Positions 48,301 through 62,180 of a stretch of DNA of 64,000 nt are shown piece after piece. Made by a program: the position numbers and the translations under genes. The notes beneath the pieces are model-generated. The model was given only the letters and a program-made list of their open reading frames with translations, was not told the origin of the DNA and searched no databases. The stretch's first letter is position 1. Each line of letters opens with the position of its first letter. The DNA comes from Geosiphon pyriformis (taxonomy: Eukaryota; Glomeromycota; Glomeromycetes; Archaeosporales; Geosiphonaceae): contig JAAOMT010000429.1 of the NCBI GenBank assembly GCA_016748015.1, forward strand, positions 62,001 through 126,000. Reading direction: 5' to 3'.

Positions 48301-51005
48301 TAAAACACATTTAATAGTATAATTTTTGTTGATTTCAAAACTTTCTATTTTCTTATTAATAATACAAATTTTTATAATTTTAGTATATTAAGACTTAGCA
48401 AGCTTAAATATTCAATATAATTTCTTAACTTTGGCTAATTTAAATTTGAATATATTTATATTGACTTTAGATATTAAAAAATTTTACATACTATATATAT
48501 ATTGGATATCAAATAACAATTAATAAGTAATTAAGTCATCTAATTTACAATTAAAACTTAAATATAAAATTCAAACAATTTTAGACACTAAAATTTTCAA
48601 CTTATAAAACTAAGATAAAATTTTAATAAAAATACTATTAAAAATTCTGTTTTAAAATTTAAAAAAATTCTTATTAGTTAAAAAACTAACAATTTTTCTA
48701 ATAATATCTTATATAAAATCTAAATCAAAAAGTTTTTTAAAAGACTAAAAGTTCTATTGAACACAGCAAAATTTATTAATATAGTATTTTTAAACCAGAT
48801 TTATTTAGTCATATTGGTTTTTTTAAAGTTGTATTTCTATTGGTTTTTGTTAGTTTGTTTGTAAAAGCCACTTAAATACTCATCTAAAATACTATTTAAA
48901 CTAATTGAAATAGAAACAACAAAGTGATTTATATCAAAAAATTCAATTATGCTTGACATTTTTGTGTTAATACAAATATTATTTAGATTAAATAACATAA
49001 AAATATAATTAATTATTTTTTTAATCTTTCATAATATCTTCCAAATAAGAATTTTGCAAATAAACTTTTAAACAAAGAGTTAATTAACTTAAAATCTACA
49101 CATTTTTTGAAAATAGTGCTATATTTAATATTATTTTTATTGAAGTTATTATTTAAAACAACAAAAATATTTTTATTATATGTTTTAATAATAGCAAAAT
49201 TAACAGCAAGTGCCAAGTCTAAATGTTTTTTTACATAAAATTTTTTTATTAAAATTGTTTGTTTGTTTTTAAACAGCAAATAAACTAATAAAAGTTTACC
49301 AAAAATCTTTAAAACTTTTAAGACATGCTAAATTAAATAATTATTTATAATAATTATAATATAAATACTTATAAAATTAAAATCCAAATAGAAATAAAAA
49401 CTTTAACTTTATTAAACTTATTTGCAATTTAAAATCTAATACTAAAATGTAATTTTGGTTTAATAACTATTAAAATATTATTTTTAGATTTTTTATGTTA
49501 CTTAAAAATATTCTGCTTAGCAGAATTATTTATTTTTTTAATATTATATGTAATAATTTTTCAAACAAAACTGGTTATTAAAACATTAAAAAAAAACACC
49601 ATAAACTAAAACTAGACTATTAAACTTAGCCAATAAATTTATAACCAAATTAGAAAAACTTTCCAATTGTGTTTTTAACTTAATTATATCTGAAAATGCT
49701 AAAAAACTTAGTTTTGTAATAGTTTTACTACTAGTAAACATACTTAAACTCTTTTTTATTATTATATTGTTTATTTGATCTTGTAATAAAACAATTATTA
49801 GTGGCTAAAATCCAAAGTTAAGCTAGAAAACTGCTAATACAAATGTATTTAACTTTTTAACCAATTTATTAATTTGTTTTACAAAACTAATAAGACTGTT
49901 TTTAATTTTTTAAAACGTTTTTTCATTATATTTATAATTATCAGAAAAGATTTGACTTTATACAAAAAACCAGATCAAAAAAATTATTAGAAGATATTTG
50001 AGAAAAAAAATTGTCAATTATAAATATTTAAGTTTTACTATTAAAAATTACTAAACAAAAAATAGAAACAGATTTTTTATTATATATTTTAACCAATTTA
50101 AGCTAGTTTTGAGCTAAAAAAAAAGCCTTTTTTTTAGCATTAACATATTATTCACTAAATTACAATTAAAAAAGATATAATTAAGTCTATTACAAACTAA
50201 GTAAACAGTTAAAAACAAATAAAACCAATAAAAAATAATATTTTTTATAATAAAAATCATAATTATTGTTTTATTCAGATTTTTTTTAGAGTTAAAATAC
50301 ACAGTAGTATACTTAATACAAGTATAATTAACTAAATTGTAATTAATAATACATGGTTTTTTATTAATCAAATTAATAAACTTTTAAAGATTATAAATAG
50401 TTGTTTTTATAAGAAGTACATAGAACAAAGTTTTAAATTTATTCTTAGAATTCTATATTTATTTATTAATATTTACTCTAATTATATGAACTGTATTCTT
50501 TTTAATAAGAATAAATTACTCAAATACTAAGAGATTAATCCAATTTTAATTATCTAATTCTATAATTATTTTTTATTACAGTTTTACTAAATGTATTTTG
50601 ATTAGTTTAATAGTATTATAGCTAGTAAATACAACTTATACAACTTCTACAAATGTTTTTACAAAAAAATTTTTCATAACAATTTTCTAATTCATATGAT
50701 TATTTACCAGTTACTTAAAATTAGTATTAACTATAATATCATTATTATTAGCCAAATTAGCTGTAATTAATATTGTTTTTTAGAAGTAAAAAATATTTAA
50801 ATAATTCCACTAAATTTTAAGAAAATAGAGACTTTGCAAAATTATTTACATCAAAGAACATATTTTTAACAATTTTTAGCTTATTCTAAGCAGATTTTTT
50901 AGTAATATGCTAAAATAAAATTTTTTTAATATTAAGTTTAATACAAATAAACTGTTATATAATTGGTTGGCTGGTTTTTAATAATAATAATTTAGTCGTA
51001 ATTAT
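45345..51005 (-). mobile_element. LINE2, strongly decayed
   Basis: Same family and order as LINE1. C-terminal region at 45345-46050 (with about 300 bp missing relative to LINE1 31700-32040), RT at about 47300-48500, endonuclease 48500-49575, ORF1 49580-51000. Diagnostic stretches: 47688-47341 (FIRFFGCIYN, DTLNQNKVFF, YRIDFKF match LINE1's FVRFFGSIYR, DELNQDEVFS, YRLNSHF), and 50371-50114 (CIINYNLVNYTCIKYTTVYF matches CVIECNSVNYTWAHCATVCF). The knuckle reads CNRLNYIFFNC. No intact ORF. Confidence 0.85.
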
Positions 51006-51550
51006 GTAAAAAACTATTTTAAATAGGTTTTTTTTGTAAATTTATTATAGTTTAATTTTAATTAAAATAAATAATTAACTATATAAAAAATATATAAATT
51101 ATGTTTAATATAGTATATTTTTGTTGTATTATATTAAAATAATAATTAAATTACATTTTATTAAAACATAATAATATTAAAAATATTATAAAAATTAATA
51201 TGCTATTTTATTAACAAATTTTTTTTGTTTTTATTCTATATAATCTAATTTTTATTTTTGCAAATTTATTTGTTTTATTATTTAAAATATTTTTTAGTTT
51301 TAGCTTATTTTCTATTCAAACATTTTTTTTGCAAATTATAGCAATATAATTTTTTTAACCAATATATATTTTGAAAATCAGATTTATTAGTATTATATTT
51401 TATTATATATATAGTTAAATCTGCTTAATTGTTTTATAATTCAATATTTAAGTAATAATTAAATTGATTATTGTGTTAATAAATATTTTTTTGATTATAA
51501 AATTTAGATTAAACATATAATATCAATTAATTTATTTTTAAATTAAAATC
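51006..51550. other. A+T-rich boundary before host genes
   Basis: No gene or repeat match seen. It may include the LINE2 leader and decayed sequence. Base composition changes sharply at about 51570. Confidence 0.4.
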
Positions 51551-51650
51551 CAATTTATTATAATATAATGTTTATTCTCACGCTTACATCATCTTGTGTC
51601 TTTTTGATCTCGCTAATCGTCAGTCCGAACATCGGGAGCTCCGAATTATA

Positions 51651-53433
51651 ATGAGTAAATTAGTAACAACTCCACCTCTTGTTTTTCTGAATGCTGCAAA
51701 TAGTGTGCAAGAAGGTAGTATTGAGAAGTTTTTCTTCTAATAAAGTTGAAAGTACTAAACCCGTTAAACTTCTTTTTTAAGTGGAAACACATCTCCACGA
51801 ACCTCTACTTCCAAAGCCTGGGTCACGTAAAAAAAGAATAGGATTAGAGGTGCTAAATTCGTTAGCGAGGCTTGAGATTCTTTTGACTAAAGAAGAAACT
51901 CTTGCCAGTGCAGAGCAGGAAGTCCAAAATTTAAGACAGGTTAGTGAAGGTTCATTGTATGTTATAGCCGAACCATGACAATCAGTTTTAATGAATAGAA
52001 TGAGGAATTAAACGTGAGAATTTTTAAAATCAATTTCTCGACTTGGATGATTGTTCTGGAGTTCAATAAATTTGTCGCAGATCACGGATTGGACGCGTTT
52101 TGATCACATCTTCCATCGACGGCTTTTATGTGTAAATTTATCAAATTCTTTAAAGCGTGTCTCTCTTTCGGATCGACTCTGTAAGTGTCAAGATCCACAC
52201 GCCCTCAATACCGTCAATTCTTTCAAAGAAAAGTGGTTTCCTATCTTCAATCTATTTATGGGGTTCCTCTACAATCCTTGTTAAGGAGAATCAGGATAAT
52301 TTCGATTAGTGAATAACTTTGAAATTAGATGTGTGGGTTCGAACTCGATTCCATGCTTGAAAGAATGGAAATAGACAGAGTTTCAACAAACTTATCCATA
52401 TGATGCTACCTTTGTATTATTCTTTAGCAAGAATATAATACTGCTGAGATTGACAACATGATTAATATGTTCTTATCATCGATACCTCAATTAGAAGAAG
52501 AGACGGTAGCTGTGAAAAAAGATGTGAAGGTGAGTACACGAAATAACAATATTTACAGAATGGTGAAGAAAACTCTTGATACCGTTAATCATTCCCAATA
52601 GTTTTTATGAATAGGCTTACATAACAGAATTAGGTCTCGCCGCTCTATTTCCCAAATCTGCACAAAGATTGGTAGTAACAAAAGTCTCACTTGGAAAAAC
52701 GGACGCTCAAGGTATGAGAATCCAATATGTGGAAATTAAAATTCGAAATGCTATGTCTTTTTGCTTCAGTTTTAATTTCCGGAATTTCTTGGTTAGCCCA
52801 TTTTGTTGAAATGTGTGCAATAAACCAGGTTGCCGCAATCTCTCTGCAAATACAACAAGATATAAAGCTTCCGAACCATAAATATATTGCCCATCAATTG
52901 GCGTTATTATACGTAAGATGTGTCTGCTGCTTTGCCAATTCGACCTTGCATCATTTATAAAAACAAAATGACAGATATATTTTTATCCCAATCCGGTTTT
53001 AAGCAATGCCTTAATCAAGTTGGAGGTCACTTTATCAAATACAAACCGCGTGTCGAACAACATTTTGACGCGACCAAATCACTAACAAACAGCTCACATG
53101 AACCTCGACTGAATGAGGAACAGAAAGAGTGGTTGGTGAATTTTTACAAAAAAATATTCAGTTTCGATTCTAGTTTAACATCAATTTATTTTTGAAGGTT
53201 ATCTCAATTAACGGCTGATATTGTTACTGAGGCTTTATTTAGTGGGCGACCTGCTTCAACTGTTTCACAGCCGTTGGCTGATTATTTGACTTTGGTTGGT
53301 CAAGTAGCACCCCCCAAGGTATAGAAACCATATGGAAATCTCGCATCGTACAAATAGCTCTACATTAGTGGCTAGAATTTTTTAATAAACGTAAATTTTG
53401 AAGGCTGGAATGAAATTTGGAATAAGCAATTGA
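51651..53433 (+). CDS. Unrecognised host gene, multi-exon
   Basis: Proposed exons: 51651-51714 (MSKLVTTPPLVFLNAANSVQE), 51782-51939, 52428-52529, 52615-52711, 52770-52912, continuing 52917 to about 53160, then 53198-53318 and 53404-53433 (ending AGMKFGISN). GT-AG borders agree in phase for the first five; intron 1 has a TACTAAAC branch point. Pieces include NSLARLEILLTKEE, MINMFLSSIPQLEEE and AAISLQIQQDIKLPNHKYIAHQLALLY. Between 52912 and 52917 four extra bases (GTAA, a donor-like word) shift the frame although coding clearly continues (VSAALPIRPCIIYKNKMTD). The exon end near 53160 is uncertain. No family recognised; it could be a recent pseudogene. Confidence 0.55.
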
Positions 53434-53917
53434 ACTTTTCAAGAGAAAGAAATTCCGATTTTTCCTCGATGCATGTTATTGTTTTCAATGAACTGAAAAA
53501 TGAGCTTTGGTGATAGATTTATCCTGATTTAAAAATGATAATATTATCATATAAAATAATTATTTTATTTTATTTGAAAAACGGACATTAATTATGAAAA
53601 AGTAGTAATATTTTATAAAATCAACATATTATTATTATTATTAAACAATAAAGAAAACAGAAAAATAATCCATAAATGTTAAATTTAAATAACAATTTTA
53701 TTTTTCAGCAAGTTCATTTATTTAAATTTCTAATTTATTTTACTTGCTAAGCTCAATAACTAGCGAGATAATTAAATGAGACAATTAAAAATAGCTAATC
53801 TCTGATTTTCAAATTAGCCAAACAAATGAATTTTGTATCAAAATACTTCATTTGATAAACTTCGGAAATACCATACTTTGATTTTAATTAAGAGGAGTAG
53901 TTATTTTCATAAGTCCT
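53434..53917. other. Intergenic, A+T-rich
   Basis: Holds ATT microsatellite runs (about 53625-53645). No gene seen. Confidence 0.5.
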
Positions 53918-54253
53918 TGGGATTAATTGGATATTTTGTCAAACGCGAAAACTGAAGATCACATTCTAAATAAAGGTACAATAAGACATGGAGGCTTAGT
54001 TGTATATTATAAAAACAAAGGTTTCTTGGTAAGGCTTTCTTTCTTTGAGGAACTTATCGATGCGTGTAATAAGATAGGTGATCTCAGAAGTGAATTGCAA
54101 AAATTCATTCCGCCTGATGGGTCTTGAACCTTTCTGGCAAAATGAAAGGAGTGGCCATAGGAACCCCCAAAATAGACGATGAACTCAAAGAATCTTTCGA
54201 AATTTTGATAAATATCCTGGTTGCGGAGCTTCACGCTCGAATAATGAATTGAA
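53918..54253 (+). pseudogene. Unrecognised short coding fragment
   Basis: Coding-like composition in two frames. 53927-54127 reads DILSNAKTEDHILNKGTIRH, then VYYKNKGFLVRLSFFEELID. A different frame from about 54140 reads KGVAIGTPKIDDELKESFEI, then VAELHARIMN and a stop. No ATG precedes it and no clear splice acceptor was found. It is probably the 3' remnant of a host gene, or a gene whose upstream exons I cannot see. No family recognised. Confidence 0.4.
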
Positions 54254-54429
54254 TCAACAATGGCCGAAAACCTAGAATGTTCTGAATAATTATAAGGATC
54301 CTCTTATTTATGCATTTCAGACCGTTCAGATGCATTTCAGCCCCAGTTTATCAAAATCACTGTCATTAAACTAGACAAAACTTGAGGCTAGCCAGATTGG
54401 AATTATGAATTACTTCAACATGAAGATTG

Positions 54430-55937
<1,508 letters not shown>

Positions 55938-56455
55938 TTAATACGGGTATTAAACTTTGTACAGGACTCGTAAAAGCAAGCGAAGGTTTTAGAATCTTCT
56001 TTGTGGCCAACTCCCAAAAAGGTAAGCATCCATATATATGATAGATTATTAGATCAGATAGCCTGAATAAAACCTATCATTTAGTATTTTAGACATAAAA
56101 TCGCTCACAATCTTTATAATTTGCCTTTAAAATAAACATTGAACTATTTTTTTCATTGATACTGACACTGCACGATTTAGAAAAATATCAAATTAATATT
56201 TAACAGAACCTTTCCGCTCTAAAACTGTAGAAAGATTTGAATTTCCTGCCCTGTCCATCATCTATATCAATCACTGCTCTACCTTCTAATAATAATTTTT
56301 CTAGTGAAGCTCATAAATCTTTTGAAAATAAACCAAGAATGAGCAGGCGAAAACGTTAAAATAGAGAAGAATCCACAAAATAAAATAAAAAAAATCTTTT
56401 CGATTAATGAACTCCTTCAATTCCTAAGCATTACCTATTAAAGCAATATAATGAT
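55938..56455. other. Intergenic between two minus-strand genes
   Basis: Promoter region of GDP-L-fucose synthase and 3' flank of the NTF2-like gene. No further gene seen; the 1-kb gap structure suggests two independent transcripts. Confidence 0.5.
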
Positions 56456-57142
56456 TTATGGATCCCATTCATTCCATTTCCTCGCCACTACTTTAACTCC
56501 AGCTACAAATCGACTCGAAAGATACCCGGTAGACTTTCGAACAATCTCAGCATATAACCATCCAATAATGGGTAACGTCTCAATCAAATCCTTCAAACTC
56601 CATACATCCTCATGTCGTACAATCTTTTTCTGTTCATTAAATTCGAATCGTGAGATAGTCCGAAGTTCAACAGTTTGACGAATAAAGAATAAGAATTTGA
56701 TCGGTAGTCTGAATTTGATCACTGCGTCGATTATCACCAAGTGATGGTTGCCGGCTGATTCGCAATCAGTCACACTATGAACTTCTGAGGCAATATGTGG
56801 GAACATGGCGGCTATTAGACAAAATTGTTGAATGATATCCGAATGGCCCTGTACGTGGATGATTGGATCTTCGAATACTAATTTATTGTGATGATAAATA
56901 TAGCTTTGATAAGAATAGTGAATGAATCATTCCATTTTTAAAGTGATTTCTGGGGTTTTTTTTGATCAGCTTGTAAAAAAAGAAAGATAAGTGTAATAAT
57001 AATCTATACCAGCATTCCCATCAAAGTATTTCAATATTACGGCTTCTTGTGCATCGGTTCTCCGCGAAAATAAAGTACTGTGAACTTCACGAGCAATTTC
57101 TTTATAGGATTTCGGTTCCGAAGTGCTACTCTCTCCGGTCAT
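56456..57142 (-). CDS. NTF2-like (SnoaL/SigF-type) domain protein
   Basis: Two exons, 57142-57010 and 56877-56456, with a GT-AG intron of 132 bp and phase agreement (G|TA); 184 residues. The start is MTGESSTSEPKSYKEIAREV. Features of a cone-shaped NTF2-like fold: an N-terminal helix, then AVFEDPIIHVQGHSDIIQQF, long strands (HHLVIIDAVIKFRL, VELRTISRFEFNEQKKIVRHEDVW) and a C-terminal amphipathic segment (LPIIGWLYAEIVRKSTGYLS). Similar fungal proteins are annotated SigF-like NTF2-like; the substrate is unknown. No signal peptide. Intact frame. Confidence 0.8.
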
Positions 57143-57960
57143 TATTATAAAGGTAAAAAATCTTTATGTGTGAACCTTCTTGTTTGTGTTTGGAGAGTAC
57201 TTGAGGTTATTTGTTGAGGAATATCTAAGTAATTTCGAGGTTGAATATAGAACTTGATACAACTAAAAATACAAAGTAACAAAATATGGTTTATTGTTAT
57301 AAATATATGGAAAATAGCTGTTTAAAAGTGAAGATTCAGCATTTATGCCAGTGAGACTTTATAATATCTTTGATGTCCGATTTTATCCCAGATCTTCATG
57401 GCTTTTCTTCACATGCTTTCAGCACTCCAAAAGTCTAATTTCCCTTTTAGCGTGATCATCTGTTGATTAGCATAACTATTCAAATCGTGGTTTTATTCTT
57501 TTTCCCAAACTTGAACATTGGCTAAAAAGTTGATAAACTAGCATGATTCATTCTTCGGAGGTCTTGATCATCAGTCTATTGCTTCATGACGTACCATGAT
57601 GACATTTTCAACAATTTAATCTATTTTTTTTTGCATTGAGAACGTCAGTAAGACCAGTTCGATATACTCAAAAAACTTGCAATTTGGGTACAAAACAGTA
57701 CGTCATTATAATGAGATTACTTCGAAAGAGTTTTTGGATCGATGATAATGATCATCTTACCTGAAGCTCCGCATAATCCAAAATTGAATGATAATCTTAA
57801 TTGTCAAATCACCAACTTACTAAATAAGAAAAAAACAAGTGAGAAACCAGAAAAAATATAAACTACCCGGAATCATTGACGGAACAAAATGCATACAATA
57901 TCTATTTTGAATAAATAAATATAAAATGACATTATAAATCATGAAATTCCTTAGATGAAT
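57143..57960. other. Intergenic, host-like composition
   Basis: Upstream of the NTF2-like gene. Contains CpG and mixed composition like the host island, but no convincing exon on either strand. Confidence 0.45.
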
Positions 57961-59090
57961 ATATTTTTTAATTTATTTAATAATATTATAAACTATATTA
58001 TGACAAATAATATTTATAATAAAAAATTTAATTAGCTATTACAATTAATTGCAATCATATGGCTTTAAATTGATGTAAAAAACTTAACCTAAAATATTTT
58101 AAAAAATCAAAATAATGTTTTATGCATTTTAAATTTCTTTATAAAAAAACTTTGAAACTCTTCTTTCTTGCATTTTATGATTACAGCTGGAACAAAAGTA
58201 AAAAGAAAGCAATCATTATTTCTTTTATTGTTTTTATTAGTGCTATTATTTTGGAAGTTTTTTTTACAATAAAAACAGCTAAATAGTGTTTTGCAAAAGT
58301 GCTTTTCTTAAATAATAAAGACATAAAACAGTTTTTGGCTGTTGAAAAAACACTTTTTTTGGCTTTAAGCAAAAGTTTTTTTTCATTTAAAATTTGTTTA
58401 AAGTAACACATCAGAAAAAGCTTTATTATAATTACTATTATTGTTAAAATTTTCAAAGTTTTTAACTATAAATTGGTAGTTAAACTGCTATTTTTTGTTA
58501 CCAATTTTTTTTTGCTGCTTAAATAGCTAAAAAATTTAAATAGCAAAAAGCAAATTTTTTTAAAAAAAATACTAGTTTTTTTGAAATACCAAAAAAAGTG
58601 TTCTTTTTGGTATTTGTTAAAGCATTATTTTTAATTTAAAAACTGTTTTTTTTTTGTAAAAATAAAGTTTTAATTTTTTTTAATTTTTTTACCAATTTTA
58701 TTAAACCAGTATTAATTATAGTACTTAATCTTATTTTGGTTGTAAACAATGTTTTTTGTTTTAAATAATAGCAATAATAATATGATTGCTAATTTAAATT
58801 AAATTAGTATATAATTATATTATTTAATATATTAAATTTTAATTAATTATTATTGAGTATAAAAACAAAACAAATTATATTTTAACATACAATTTTAATT
58901 ATTTTTTTTGTTTGTTTGTTAAAAACACTTTTAATTTTAATAATACTTAAATATAATTATTAATTAATAAAAGTTTTTTAAATAAGTATTTTAATTTTTA
59001 CATAATTTATTAATTTAAAATTGGTTTTTAAAAATAATATTATATTTTTGTATAAAATTTAAATTTTAAGTTTTTTTTTTATTTAAATTT
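57961..59090. other. A+T-rich stretch with repeated GCAAAAGTGCTTTT-like words
   Basis: Runs of A and T with recurrent CTTTTTGG, GCAAAAAGC and GTGCTTTT words. An open stretch at 58456-58181 (-) is low-complexity Lys/Ile/Phe and not credible as a gene. Probably a decayed repeat. Confidence 0.4.
58584..58615. repeat. Perfect hairpin
   Basis: Arms AAATACCAAAAA and TTTTTGGTATTT (12 bp, perfect) around an 8-base loop AAGTGTTC. Confidence 0.7.
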
Positions 59091-59094
59091 TACA

Positions 59095-60295
59095 AATATA
59101 GTCCAATTATTATCTAATATATAGAACCAAGTTAAATAACTTAAACTAAATACAATTCATATTTTTTTCACATATAACCAACTACTTAGACCAGACAAAA
59201 TAATATTATATACTTATATGAATATTTATATTATTATTTAAACCAGAAAAAAAGGGCAAAATTTGTAATTACTAAAACTAATAACAAAAAACTTAATAAT
59301 ACTAAGCAACCAAATCACTTTATTTGATAATACAACTGTTATTTTATAAAATAAGTTTGATATTAACTCATTATTTTTAACCAATCTAGTTTTTTTTATA
59401 TTTACTTTATACTCAGATCTTATGAGTTACATCTTTAAACAATACAATTCTGTTAACTGTTTAACATATTCAACAATAACAAAAACAGTTTTATCTTTTT
59501 TATTAAGAGCTACAACAGTCTTAATATACTATTTTTTTAGCACAAATTTTTTGCAAATCACTATATACAAACTTATATTTAATAAACACATAAAAAAAGT
59601 TTTTAAGACAGCAAAAGTAGAAAAAATGCAAATATTCATCAATAAAATTTATTATTTAGAAGTTTTTGCCAAAAAATTTTTATAAATACTACTATTTTTA
59701 ACACAAAGAAAGATATAATCTAACAGTTCTATTTTATTACACAATAAATACAACATATCTGAATATATTTTGTTATACAATATTTTTTTAACTATGACTA
59801 ACAGTTGTTTATGTACAGTTTTTATCAAATATGTGCACAGATTGACAGATTTCTTATTAGTAAATTTAAAAAACATATGTAAATTTGAATATTATACTTT
59901 TGTAGTAGCAAACCAATTTATCTCCCTAATTAACCTATCTAAAATCATATTATGGCTAAAATTAACTTCTTAATAAACATAACAAATAGATCTAAACAAA
60001 TTACAAACAAAATAACAAGTATTATTAAACATAACTGTGTTTTTAGCTATTAAGAAATGTTCACATATTTAAATTGGCAAAAAAAAAAGAATAAATAGTT
60101 TTACTTGTTATCATATTAATCTTAATATTACCTGAAATTTCCAAATAACTTTTGACATTTACTCATTTAATTAAAAGATTTTTATTCTTAATTAAATTGG
60201 CAATATGTTTTTTTTTATTCAACATTAATTATAAAAGTCTAATACAGCAAACAAAATTTCAAACACATATGTATTAATAACAGCCTAATTATACA
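59095..60295 (-). mobile_element. LINE3, 3' part, decayed
   Basis: Aligns with LINE1 31450-32650: the 3' untranslated region (TCCAATTATTATCTAATATATAG against TCCAAATACTACCTAGAACTATA), the C-terminus and the start of RNase H (reverse direction). It breaks off at 60295, within the segment before LINE1's LFLDSQ block, and resumes at 61909. Confidence 0.78.
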
Positions 60296-61908
60296 GTATT
60301 ATTAGTAGAATTTTAGCTATTAATTAACATAAAATTACTTTTATAATTTTTATTATTAATTAGTATTTATTATTATTATTATTTCAATTATCACTTATTA
60401 TTTAGTCAAATTATCAAATATTATTATTCAATTAATAACCTGATTTGTACTATAAAAATTAAGATAATCAAATTACACAATATCTTGAACCATTTAATAT
60501 AGTCAAAATTTGCCAAAATTGATGAAAATTGGCTGAAATAATCAATAATTTGTAGAAATAACTTGTAGTTTGCCAAAATAAATTTTTAGTATGCCAAAAT
60601 TAGAGCAAAGAGAAAAGTACAAGTTTAAAGACTAGTATTACAACATATTGTATAAAAAAAGAGCCTCTTTCTTCAAAAAAATGTATTTTTTCATAGTATT
60701 TTATTTTAAATATCTTAATTAGAACAAATTATCTTTTATACATCTTAAATAAAAATTAAATATTCAAAAACCAAATCCTTTAAATTATTATACTTGAAAT
60801 TCTCTTAACACAACTAATATTTTAAAATTGATTAACTACCAATTTCATTAATCTGTTAGTAATTCCAGGCCTGGATAGAAAACATTTCTTTTAACACAAT
60901 TCTATTTTTTTTATATTTTTTTTATATTTTTATATTTTTTTTATCATAATTATTAAAGTAGTGTTACAGGTTGGAGTAACAAGCTAACGAATAGCAAGAG
61001 AGAACAGGATTGTAGGGTGATAAAAATAATCAAAAAGAATTCAACTTTAAAGAGCAAATTGAATGAGTATGGATTTAATGTGTGAGATCAGTCTCATAAA
61101 ATATCTTAGTTGCTGTACTTTTCTAAAAATAACCAGAGAATCTGAAGGTAGAGGGATAGTTTGTACTATCAACAAATAATCACACCTGGTATAATTTTAT
61201 GCCTTACATTGGCATTTTTAGAATTCAATATTAGGTATCAGATGTACTCTTCAGTCATATTTTATTCAATAATCTTCAAATGCTACAAATATATGTTTCA
61301 GGAAAAGAATAAGGAATAACCAACAAGTAATCTTTTATTCCAAGATGTTCAGATACTTGAAGGTAAGAAAAGAGAATTTAGCAATAAGAGAATGATTGAG
61401 ATGAAAGTTGTTATTTTATTTATTTGATTTTCTTGATTTCTTCATGTTTTTCTACAACTAAAAGATTTATTGCTTATATAACTATCAAAAGTGGTCAATG
61501 ATTACTTTCTAAAAATAGAGTGGCTAATTTATATGACATCAGTGGCTAATACATGTGATAATTAATAAAAAGTATAAGTTTCAACTATAACAGTAGTCTA
61601 TAGACAAGATTTCTATAGAAAAGTTGATTTTTACAACAAAGTAACTACACATTTTAATGAGCTTCCAGATAAGCAATTCCTGAAAAAAAGTTGACATTTA
61701 CTACAATATAACTGCATAAAGCAACTGGTACAGAATTGGCTATTTCATTTATAAGCTTAGCAGTTTAAATTATAGAAGATAATTTAAAGATAAATTCAGT
61801 TATTGAAGATTTAACTGCTTCCAGAAAATGTGAAATTAGCAACAGACAAACATTAATAACAGTTAAGAAAAGAGACCAAAAACCTTTGATAACAATAAAT
61901 ACAAAACT
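60296..61908. mobile_element. 1.6-kb insert in LINE3 with 8-bp flanking duplication
   Basis: LINE3 homology stops at ATTATACA (60288-60295) and restarts at ATTATACA (61909-61916). Deleting one copy and the insert rejoins LINE3 colinearly with LINE1. An 8-bp duplication suggests a hAT-type DNA transposon or another 8-bp class, but no clear terminal inverted repeat is seen. The interior (about 60960-61700) is less A+T-rich than LINE3, as expected of a younger insert. No coding region recognised. Confidence 0.5.
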
Positions 61909-62180
61909 ATTATACAAGATAATAAAACATTATTTTAGAGATAAAACAATAGTCTGTAATTTAGTCATAATAAAAAACAAAAATTCATATATTCTAATAT
62001 TAATACTTATATCTATAGCAGAGAAATAAGTTATAGTCCTATTAGTAATCTCAACAAAACCAGTATTTTTTAAAGATCTATCCATATAAACTTTAATAAC
62101 ATCAAACCAAATTTTATGTAAATATCTTTATATATTAAAAAACCTTTTAAAATCCAAAACATTTAAGCCAAGTGATTTAC
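61909..62180 (-). mobile_element. LINE3 RNase H part, decayed
   Basis: The minus strand reads TYFSAIDISINIRIYEF then TKLQTIVLSLK, matching LINE1's VFFEDIDLSLGVSIQDL and AELQAIALALE. Cut at 62180 by LTR E. Confidence 0.75.

Noticed and set aside
58181-58456. 91-codon Lys/Ile/Phe-rich frame
   Set aside because: Low-complexity A+T-rich translation with no start context, homologue or partner; not credible as a gene.
59422-59973. Two open frames of 67-87 codons on the plus strand and one on the minus
   Set aside because: They arise in decayed LINE3, whose identity is given by alignment on the minus strand; the plus-strand frames are shadows.
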